Positions 1 through 6,440 of a stretch of DNA of 7,134 nucleotides are shown one piece after another (the stretch's first letter is position 1; every line of letters starts with the position of its first letter). The DNA is from a bacterium UBA1459. GTDB taxonomy: Bacteria; Pseudomonadota; Alphaproteobacteria; CAJXXZ01; UBA1459. Where the stretch lies: assembly GCA_002325765.1 (NCBI GenBank), contig DCST01000009.1, forward strand, positions 34,059 to 41,192. Reading direction: 5' to 3'. The position numbers and the translations under genes are program-made. The notes under the pieces are model-generated. The model saw nothing but the letters and a program-made list of their open reading frames with translations. It searched no databases and had not been told where the DNA came from.

Positions 1-3000
1 AGAAATATTTATAAAATATTTATCAGGTATTTCATTTAAATTAATCTCAAGTTTTTCTAACTCAGATGATCCTATAGCTAATTCAACTAAAGGTATTATC
101 TTATCTCTTGAATAATTTTTCTTAAGACCTTCGTGAAGTTGCTTAATCAATTGATCAATAGCGTGCCCTAATATTGTTTCATATATTTGACCTAAGTTCA
201 TTCGAGCAACAATACCAATTGGTGAAATAATAACATCTACAGGTCTACCATCTTCTAAATAAGGCATATCAGCTCTGCTTCTAATTTGAGAAATAACTCC
301 TTTATTAGCATATCTTCCGCACAATTTATCACCTACTTCTATTTTTGCATTAATAGCAATATGTACTTTAATAAGCTTTAAACATCCATCTGGTAGTTCG
401 TATCCAGAATTTAAAGACTGTATTTGCTGATTTCTATCTTGTTCTAAAATAGCAATTTGATCTTTATAATTTTCTAATATCAATTTAACTTGATTAATAT
501 TATTAATAGGAGTCTCTTCTACAAATAGAAAATTTTCTGTATCATGATGAAGAATAAAGTGCTCGCCTTTTTTAAATCCATAAAAATCTGTTAATAATTT
601 ACTTGTACTAAATATATATTGTAGTTTTTTAATAAATATAGATCTAAAAATAGATTTTTTCTCATCGCACTCTCGCATAATATTATCTTGCTTATGTATA
701 TCTTGTATTTGTAATCTACTATCTTTACTTGTACGAGATCTTGCTATAATTTCTACTTTTATTACAACGCCTGTTTGTCCATGAGGTAATCTTAAAGAAT
801 TATCTTGAAATTCTGGAACTTTAGTACCAAATATTGCATGTAATAATTGATTTTCTGGAGCATGAGTATTATCTTTATATGTTGGACTTATTTTTCCAAC
901 AAGTATATCTCCTCCTTTAACCACTTCTCCAACTTTAATAATACCGTCTTCGTCAAGTTTAGCCAGTAATTCAGAAGGAGCTGCAATATCTCTTGTATGC
1001 ATTTGAGCCCCACCTCTTGTTTCATATATCTCACAAGTTAAACAGTTTAGGTATATTGAACTTAATACATCTTCATATACAAGTCTTTCATTTATAACAT
1101 ACGCATCTTCGTAACAATAAGGATCAGATTTATATACAACTAATAAGTTAGTACCTAGAGATAATTCTCCGTCTGTTGTTGTAAATCCATTTGCTAAAAT
1201 ATCTCCAGCTTTTACTAAATCATCTACTTTAACCAATGGCTTATAGTTAATACAAGTATCTTTATTTGTCTTTTTATTTTGTTCAAGATATTTAATTTCA
1301 ACTGTCTCTTGAGTTTCTAAAATAACTCTAAATGCATCAACATATACTACTCTTCCATCATTATCCGCTTTTACTGTATGAGATAATACTTTTTCCATAC
1401 CTGTGCCAATAAAAGGAGGCTGAGATTTAAGTAAAGGAACTGCTTGTGAGTTCATGTTTGCCGCTACTAATACTCGATATGGATCTGAATATCCTGGAAA
1501 TGGTGTTAATGAAGATCCTGTTGAAAAGATCTGATTATTTGCAATATTAATATAGTTAATAGAATCAATATCATAGAATCCTGTTTGACCATCCTTTGTT
1601 GCAAGTAAAATATTATCTTTAGGTGTGAAATGATCTCCACAATCAATAAAATCATCCTTGCTTGCAATTACCTTACCTGTTTCCTGATATGCTGTAATAT
1701 ATACTACTTCTTTTTTAGCAATGCCATTTTTTACTTCAAAGTATGGGGCTAATAAAAATCCATCCTTATCTATTTTTGTCATTAATGCTAAACTTTTAAT
1801 AATACCAACATTTAATCCTTCTGGTGTTTGAACGATACAAATTCTACCATATTCAGAATAGTTTGCTACTCGAATTTCTACAATTGTTCTACGATTTGTA
1901 TCATTACTAATACTTGCAGATGTTTTTCTCAAACTGGTAGTAATAGTAGAGTGATTAGTATCATCTAATAAATGAGCATGTGTATAAAAACCATTAATAA
2001 CACTTTGTAAAATGTGTCTAAAATTAAAAATATCTGAAATTTTACTAGGACTTGGATTACTTATATCAAAACTTTGTAATCTATCTTGTACATCTTTTTC
2101 AAATCTAATAAGCCCACTCGTAAATCCTTTTTCTAAAATATGTCCACAATTAATACACATTTTATGAGATAAACTATCTATTTGATCACTTGGTCTTCTA
2201 CCATCTGCTATTTCAGGTAAAATTTTAATGACATTAATAGGATCTGAAAATCTTAAACATACTTCGGTATCACTATGATTCTCTTTAAAAACATTATTTA
2301 ATCTTCTTCTTCCAACACTTTCGAAGTTATAAAGTTTTTCATCACCAAACTTTGTATTAAACATCATTTGAGCATGAGATTCTTTCACATGAGGCCCAAG
2401 TCTTAATGTTGTTTTTAAGATATCTATTGCTTGTAATTTTGTGGAACAACTATGTAATGAATGTGTATGTAATATTTGAGGTATACAATCATCATTAATT
2501 GTAAAAATCTTAAATTCATTAGGTAACAAATGAGCATTTTTACTTGTAATTTTTTCTCCTATTTCTATTGCAATAAGTTGAGGATTCTGTAAATCCATTA
2601 TATCTTCTCCGCAATATAAATTATTGAAAGATGTTAATTCAGTTTCTGTAATATTCATATTAAAAGCAGGAGATTCTTCTGTTATAAATTCTCCCTTAGG
2701 AACTAAAATACCATCTGCATTACAAATATCAAAAGGTAATGGTGTTTTATTGTACTTACTTTTATCAAATGTTGTATAATATTTACCTGCTCTAAATATC
2801 ACATCCTGAGTTTTATAAAAAGAAAGTAAAATTTCAGATAAATCATATCCATTAAATAGTTGCTCTTTTTTATTATCATTATCTTTGCAAAACAATAATA
2901 AAAATGCAATTATAGACATTGATTTCTTTTTGTCTATACTTAAAGTAATACTATTTTTATCATATGCAAATTGTAGCCATGATCCATATCTTGGATATAA

Positions 3001-3543
3001 TTTTGCGGTAGCTCCATATTTTTGATCCGTATTATGAAATAATACACCAGGAGCTCTTTGCATTTGAGAAATAAAAATTCTTGAGTGTCCATTAATTATA
3101 AAAGTACCCTTATTTGTGATAATAGGTAATTCTCCAAAAGAGCACCAAAAATCAATGTTCTGTAAAGTAGTAAGATTTGTGACTTTCAAATGTATTTTTA
3201 AAGTACCTGCATAATTTAATCCTCTACTAATACAGTCATCTTCACTAATTTTTGGCTTTTGTATTGTATATTCTAAATAATCAATTTGAAGATTAGTTTT
3301 CTTATGTATAATAGGAAAAAATCTTCTTAATACTTTCTCAAGGCCTTGATTTTTTCTATCATTTTCATTCCATTGTATAAAGTCATTAAATGATGTAATA
3401 TGCATCATTGTTAAATCTGGAATATAATCCTGAAAATCACAATTACCAATCACAGTTTTACGACTTTGTTTTAACTTTCTTATTTTTCTTTTTATATTAT
3501 CATCATCAAATTCAGGATGTACCTTAGAGGTATCAACAGTCAT
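1..3543 (-). CDS. rpoB: DNA-directed RNA polymerase subunit beta, 3' end outside the window
   Basis: The frame is open without a stop for 1181 codons from the ATG at 3543-3541 to the left edge, against about 1340-1370 residues in Proteobacteria, so roughly the last 160-190 codons lie outside. RpoB forms half of the RNA polymerase active-centre cleft with RpoC. Conserved blocks appear in order: NKGTFIINGHSR and QRAPGV in the N-terminal lobe; YGRICIVQTPEG (residues 565-576); a conserved Arg690 (E. coli R678 position); GTGME; TCIN; the YED triad (811-813, E. coli FED); GDILVGK; DKL with Lys1073 and NKG with Lys1081 (E. coli K1065/K1073 positions); and RMNLGQ with Arg1114. About 120 residues between SLRLPHG and LKLIKVHIA match the site of the proteobacterial insertion. 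The rifampicin region, GRHGNKG and HLGNRR motifs are strongly altered (see findings), but with catalytic residues intact I infer a working enzyme. rpoC probably follows beyond the edge. No ribosomal protein gene lies upstream. Confidence 0.97.
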   Translation of the reverse strand, partial: MTVDTSKVHPEFDDDNIKRKIRKLKQSRKTVIGNCDFQDYIPDLTMMHITSFNDFIQWNENDRKNQGLEKVLRRFFPIIHKKTNLQIDYLEYTIQKPKISEDDCISRGLNYAGTLKIHLKVTNLTTLQNIDFWCSFGELPIITNKGTFIINGHSRIFISQMQRAPGVLFHNTDQKYGATAKLYPRYGSWLQFAYDKNSITLSIDKKKSMSIIAFLLLFCKDNDNKKEQLFNGYDLSEILLSFYKTQDVIFRAGKYYTTFDKSKYNKTPLPFDICNADGILVPKGEFITEESPAFNMNITETELTSFNNLYCGEDIMDLQNPQLIAIEIGEKITSKNAHLLPNEFKIFTINDDCIPQILHTHSLHSCSTKLQAIDILKTTLRLGPHVKESHAQMMFNTKFGDEKLYNFESVGRRRLNNVFKENHSDTEVCLRFSDPINVIKILPEIADGRRPSDQIDSLSHKMCINCGHILEKGFTSGLIRFEKDVQDRLQSFDISNPSPSKISDIFNFRHILQSVINGFYTHAHLLDDTNHSTITTSLRKTSASISNDTNRRTIVEIRVANYSEYGRICIVQTPEGLNVGIIKSLALMTKIDKDGFLLAPYFEVKNGIAKKEVVYITAYQETGKVIASKDDFIDCGDHFTPKDNILLATKDGQTGFYDIDSINYINIANNQIFSTGSSLTPFPGYSDPYRVLVAANMNSQAVPLLKSQPPFIGTGMEKVLSHTVKADNDGRVVYVDAFRVILETQETVEIKYLEQNKKTNKDTCINYKPLVKVDDLVKAGDILANGFTTTDGELSLGTNLLVVYKSDPYCYEDAYVINERLVYEDVLSSIYLNCLTCEIYETRGGAQMHTRDIAAPSELLAKLDEDGIIKVGEVVKGGDILVGKISPTYKDNTHAPENQLLHAIFGTKVPEFQDNSLRLPHGQTGVVIKVEIIARSRTSKDSRLQIQDIHKQDNIMRECDEKKSIFRSIFIKKLQYIFSTSKLLTDFYGFKKGEHFILHHDTENFLFVEETPINNINQVKLILENYKDQIAILEQDRNQQIQSLNSGYELPDGCLKLIKVHIAINAKIEVGDKLCGRYANKGVISQIRSRADMPYLEDGRPVDVIISPIGIVARMNLGQIYETILGHAIDQLIKQLHEGLKKNYSRDKIIPLVELAIGSSELEKLEINLNEIPDKYFINIS

Positions 3544-3652
3544 AAATAAAATTTTAACAAAAATATTTATAATTTTACATAAAAATGAATAAAATAATAA
3601 TAATTTTTTTGATACAAATGTTAATGATTATTTTTTTATATAGAATAAATTG
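3544..3652. promoter_or_regulatory. Divergent promoter spacer between rpoB and sspB
   Basis: This 109-bp spacer between the two start codons is the only non-coding stretch of any length in the window and must hold promoters for both directions unless transcription starts inside genes. On the minus strand TATAAA (3571-3566) is a fair -10 box about 22 bases before the rpoB ATG; no good -35 stands at 17 bp from it. On the plus strand TTGATA (3609-3614) resembles a -35 and TATATA/TATAGA (3637-3644) a -10, but the gap of 22 or more is too long, so they may not belong together. If the plus-strand -10 is real, the sspB message would be nearly leaderless. Such AT-rich sequence gives many chance matches. 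No Shine-Dalgarno sequence is visible before either ATG. Confidence 0.45.
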
Positions 3653-4090
3653 ATGAGCAAACTACCGTATAATAATGTACCATATAATGATATTGTATAT
3701 CAATATTCGATGTTAAGTTTGATTGATATATTTAAATATATAACAACTTATAAAACAGATATTTGTATCGAAATTAAATTTAATATTAATGTTGAAGGTG
3801 TAGCATTTCCTCATCAACAAGAAAATTCTCCAGTGATTATTTTGCAGAATAAATATAAAAATTTATCTTACGACCAATATGGATTTACTGTAGATTTGGA
3901 AATTAATGGCGAAATGCAAAATATTTATATACCATTTCGCGCAATTGAATTAATTAGAGATACAAAAGCAGGTTTTGCAATTACATTTACTGATTTTCAT
4001 GATGATGAAAATAAGTCAATAAATAACATAGTGATCATTGACTTACAAAAAGATGATGATGATGAAGATGATGATGAAGATGAAGAATGA
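3653..4090 (+). CDS. sspB: SspB, ClpXP protease specificity-enhancing adaptor (alphaproteobacterial type)
   Basis: The 145-residue product matches the SspB-alpha family by pattern. An N-terminal helix (YNDIVYQYSMLSLIDIFKYI, residues 11-30) leads into the beta-rich peptide-binding domain: IEIKFN (39-44), EGV (48-50), VIILQNKYKNL (61-71), GFTVDLEINGE (77-87), IYIPFRAI (91-98) and AGFAITF (106-112). These align with YITFKT, GV, TIVLQHQYWDL, FSVTLKFGG, LSVPYAAL and VQFALQF of the Caulobacter protein as I recall it. SspB binds the ssrA tag added by tmRNA and carries tagged proteins to ClpX. A C-terminal tether normally ends in a ClpX-binding motif; NNIVIIDLQK (124-133) resembles it but is followed by twelve Asp/Glu residues. 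I chose ATG 3653; an in-frame TTG lies directly before it at 3650. The TGA overlaps the rsmA start, suggesting coupled translation. SecB was considered and rejected. Confidence 0.85.
   Translation: MSKLPYNNVPYNDIVYQYSMLSLIDIFKYITTYKTDICIEIKFNINVEGVAFPHQQENSPVIILQNKYKNLSYDQYGFTVDLEINGEMQNIYIPFRAIELIRDTKAGFAITFTDFHDDENKSINNIVIIDLQKDDDDEDDDEDEE
4052..4087 (+). repeat. GAT/GAA trinucleotide tract encoding the acidic SspB tail
   Basis: Twelve consecutive codons are GAT or GAA (four GAT, GAA, three GAT, GAA, GAT, GAA, GAA), encoding DDDDEDDDEDEE just before the sspB stop. The tract is simple enough for replication slippage. Changes of whole codons would only alter tail length, but a one- or two-base change would move the sspB stop relative to the rsmA ATG at 4087. 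The purine-rich run also lies where a ribosome-binding site for rsmA would be, and GAAGATGAAGA is the nearest thing to one. Confidence 0.8.
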
Positions 4091-4743
4091 ATAATAAATT
4101 ACTTGGACAATATTTCTTAAAAGATAAAAATATTATTAATAAAATCTGTAATTTATATGAAAATAATTTAGCCGACTTATGTGAAATTGGCTGCGGCAGA
4201 GGAGCTCTTACAAAATATCTAATATCTAAAACAATTAATTTCTTAGGTATAGAATATGATCCAATTTTGGTATCATATTGTAAAAAAGTTTTTAATATTA
4301 ATATAATTCATGAAGATATTCTAACAACTACACTTACATATAAAAATATTATCTCTAACTTACCTTATTATCTATCTAAGCAGTTTGTTATTGATATTAT
4401 ATGCAAACATCAATCTGAAAATTATATACTTATGTTTCAGAAAGAATTTGCTAAAAAAATATGTAGTGTAAATAATGCTATTGGTATTACTTTTGCTTTA
4501 TGTAGTAAAATTAAAATAGAGTTTGATATTTCTCCTCAGTGTTTTAATCCAGCTCCATCTGTATATTCTTCAGTAATATCAATTTCTATGCATCAAAATA
4601 ATATATCCATAAGACAAAAAATACTAAATAAACTGTTACATTTTGAGAGTTTTGGTAATAAGAAAATTAAGGAATTTGATTGTAGATTTCATGAAATTAG
4701 CATAGAAACATGGAAATCATATTTAAATGATATGATACACTAG
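4087..4743 (+). CDS. rsmA: 16S rRNA dimethyladenosine transferase RsmA/KsgA, short form
   Basis: RsmA uses S-adenosylmethionine to dimethylate two adjacent adenines (A1518 and A1519 in E. coli) in helix 45 of 16S rRNA during late small-subunit assembly. The 218-residue product shows the family motifs in order: GQYFL (7-11, consensus GQNFL), EIGCGRGALT (33-42, SAM motif I), IEYD (55-58), HEDIL (75-79), NLPYY (91-95, catalytic motif IV) and FQKE (117-120), then FNPAPSVYSSVI (153-164) at the end of the Rossmann-like domain. The family is usually about 265-275 residues. The basic N-terminal extension is missing, the C-terminal helical domain has about 52 residues instead of about 78, and the FNQRRK(T) stretch is replaced by SFGNKKIKEF. 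The catalytic core is intact. The ATG lies in an ATGA overlap with sspB, and a membrane protein gene follows after 4 bp. Confidence 0.93.
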   Translation: MNNKLLGQYFLKDKNIINKICNLYENNLADLCEIGCGRGALTKYLISKTINFLGIEYDPILVSYCKKVFNINIIHEDILTTTLTYKNIISNLPYYLSKQFVIDIICKHQSENYILMFQKEFAKKICSVNNAIGITFALCSKIKIEFDISPQCFNPAPSVYSSVISISMHQNNISIRQKILNKLLHFESFGNKKIKEFDCRFHEISIETWKSYLNDMIH

Positions 4744-4747
4744 AAAC

Positions 4748-5425
4748 ATGATATTATATGGTAACACAAACGCTCAAGTATTAAGTGAGATACAAACTAG
4801 AAATAAAACTCAAGAACAAACTAATAATGAAAAATTACTAAAGTTTTTATTAGCTCTTTTATTTTATTCGTTAGTTACTTTTGCTTTTATAAAAGTATCT
4901 ATACCGAATTTAGATATTAAAATAGTATTACCAATTAATCTTTTTTCTAAATTTTTATCTACAATAAGCAATAAATACTATCAAGCACCAGCATTTATAA
5001 GAAAAATATTGAATATGCTTATATGTACACTTATATTTTCTGTTGCTGCATATATATTGAATAGTAATAGTATATTTATTATAAAGTATGCATTATCTGC
5101 ATTATTTGGTTTTATTTTACATCAAATATTATTTAATTCATCATTGGCTATAAGTAAATTTTTCTATACAAAAGCAGGAGATATAAATTTCTTTATGATT
5201 ATACTTTTATTTTTTGTATTTGCTTTAACTTACTATATTTTAAACAAAATAACAACAATAATAGTTATATCTGTTTGTATAGCAATTATCACTTACTTAT
5301 TAATAATGTCATTTATTATACAAGATCATAATTGGATAGAAATTATTGGATTATCAATATTTAATGCTTATTTAGTATATAAATTAATACAAGAATTAGG
5401 ATTCTTTGTAAGAACTAACAATTAA
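4748..5425 (+). CDS. Polytopic inner-membrane protein, possibly a divergent Bax inhibitor-1/YccA-type protein
   Basis: I do not recognise this 225-residue protein with certainty. A polar N-terminus of about 29 residues is followed by six or seven hydrophobic segments, near residues 31-50, 57-70 (weak), 87-104, 108-130, 147-165, 168-191 and 196-220. The length, seven-span layout, polar cytosolic-looking N-terminus and a last segment running into a short basic end (GFFVRTNN) resemble bacterial TMBIM/BI-1 (YccA/YbhL) proteins, which act as membrane channels or as FtsH modulators. The segment YALSALFGFIL recalls the family's Y-L-A-L-G span. The conserved Asp pair of that family is not obvious, so this is a weak family guess. 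The start is 4 bp after the rsmA stop, implying co-transcription. The last 30 bp overlap the opposing transporter gene tail-to-tail. Confidence 0.8.
   Translation: MILYGNTNAQVLSEIQTRNKTQEQTNNEKLLKFLLALLFYSLVTFAFIKVSIPNLDIKIVLPINLFSKFLSTISNKYYQAPAFIRKILNMLICTLIFSVAAYILNSNSIFIIKYALSALFGFILHQILFNSSLAISKFFYTKAGDINFFMIILLFFVFALTYYILNKITTIIVISVCIAIITYLLIMSFIIQDHNWIEIIGLSIFNAYLVYKLIQELGFFVRTNN
5388..5410. terminator. Hairpin in the convergent overlap, possible bidirectional terminator
   Basis: TACAAGAAT (5388-5396), a TAGG loop (5397-5400) and ATTCTTTGTA (5401-5410) form a nine-base-pair stem with one bulged T. It spans the stop of the minus-strand transporter and lies about 13 bases before the stop of the plus-strand membrane gene. 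The stem is AT-rich, and a long T run follows on neither strand (the minus strand continues GTATTAATTT, partly T-rich), so it is not a standard intrinsic terminator. Its position between converging genes with no spacer makes a termination or RNA-stabilising role plausible; chance is also possible in such sequence. Confidence 0.3.
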
Positions 5426-6427
5426 TATACCAAATAATAAGAATACAATAAACATAATATTAAGATTTATTAATTGAATTTTATAATATGTTTTAAATAT
5501 TAGTTTTAATATAATATCTATCCAAATAGGTATAATTGCGCCAGAAAAAACCATAACAATACAGTTATATAAACCAAGAGATAATCCAGCTTTATTTCTA
5601 CTAAAATATATCATTGGTAGCAAGTGACATGTATTTGCCGCTCCTATTGCAATAGCCCCAAATTTTGTTTGAAAAGCTATAAGACCAAATGATCCACAAA
5701 TAAGTAATATTATACTGATAAGTTTCCAATTAATATAATCAGAAATAATAGATACGCATGCAGCAATAATATTAAAACCTGTAATCATATACTTGTTATA
5801 TTTTAAAAGACCATTATTACTATAAAAATAGTATGGAGCTGATGATAAGATACCAAACAATAATAACAATGAAGATGGAGGTACTATTTTAAGAGCATTT
5901 ACTTCTTTTTTAGCTAAAAAAAACTGAGTTTTTAAGTTAATAAGAGATGAAATAAATAAACCAATAATACTTATAAAAATAAAGTAATGAAAGTTATCAC
6001 TATTAGCAAACCAAAAGCACTGAGCACATATTAATTTAAATATTGCTGATAATAAACCTGTAAATCTAGGACTAATAAATCCACTTACAAAAGAAATACC
6101 AATAGATGCAACAGATAAACTAATACCAAGTATAATTGCTATAAAATACAGGAAATATTCATGAAGATTAAATTTTAATATTAATAAAAAAAGAAGTAGA
6201 GATATACTTGTGCTTATTGAACAAATAGTATATAAAGATTTAGGATTTGTATTTAATAATCTACCGCTAATAATTTGAGCAATTGCATATGCAAAAGTAA
6301 AAATGCTTAAAAATACAACAATATTATAGTTATTATTAAATAAAATGCGTAAAATTGCACTTGAATTACGTATAAAAAAATATGTACAAGAATATAAAAA
6401 TATTAGTATTAAATTAAAGAGTAACAT
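5396..6427 (-). CDS. Reduced major facilitator superfamily (MFS) type transporter
   Basis: The 343-residue product is almost wholly hydrophobic, with about eleven candidate membrane segments, among them residues 2-19, 36-55, 65-85, 91-118, 122-141, 147-165, 183-200, 214-231, 235-253, 255-275, 281-310 and 320-339 (several borderline). AQIISGRLLNTNPKSLYT (50-67) sits between segments two and three, where MFS carriers have motif A (G-x-L-x-D-R-x-G-R-R/K). G and L remain but the D-R-x-G-R part is eroded. GISLSVASIGISFVSGF followed by RFTGLLSAIF resembles spans 4 and 5 of MFS proteins. The family usually has 400-430 residues and 12 spans. The substrate cannot be read from the sequence; metabolite uptake from a host is only a guess. 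The ATG follows the upstream SurA-like stop by 13 bp without a Shine-Dalgarno site, so the two are probably one transcript. Its 3' end overlaps the opposing gene by 30 bp. Confidence 0.75.
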   Translation of the reverse strand: MLLFNLILIFLYSCTYFFIRNSSAILRILFNNNYNIVVFLSIFTFAYAIAQIISGRLLNTNPKSLYTICSISTSISLLLFLLILKFNLHEYFLYFIAIILGISLSVASIGISFVSGFISPRFTGLLSAIFKLICAQCFWFANSDNFHYFIFISIIGLFISSLINLKTQFFLAKKEVNALKIVPPSSLLLLFGILSSAPYYFYSNNGLLKYNKYMITGFNIIAACVSIISDYINWKLISIILLICGSFGLIAFQTKFGAIAIGAANTCHLLPMIYFSRNKAGLSLGLYNCIVMVFSGAIIPIWIDIILKLIFKTYYKIQLINLNIMFIVFLLFGILIVSSYKES

Positions 6428-6440
6428 TTTATATTATATA

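Noticed and set aside
1..3543. Archaeal, eukaryotic, viral or plastid origin of the divergent polymerase subunit.
   Set aside because: The order of blocks, TPEG context, insertion position and bacterial neighbours fit a proteobacterial RpoB; the oddities are local substitutions, not a different domain plan.
1..3543. rpoB as a pseudogene because of changed invariant motifs.
   Set aside because: No stop or frameshift occurs in 1181 codons read through line by line, and the catalytic lysines, arginines and YED residues are kept.
3650..3652. TTG start for sspB, one codon before the ATG.
   Set aside because: ATG at 3653 is the stronger start and neither has a better ribosome-binding site; the choice changes one residue.
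3544..3652. A small RNA or riboswitch in the divergent spacer.
   Set aside because: The spacer is nearly all A and T, with no convincing long stem or conserved motif.
3653..4090. SecB export chaperone as the identity of the 145-residue acidic protein.
   Set aside because: The strand pattern VIILQNKYKNL, GFTVDLEINGE, IYIPFRAI, AGFAITF fits SspB and not SecB.
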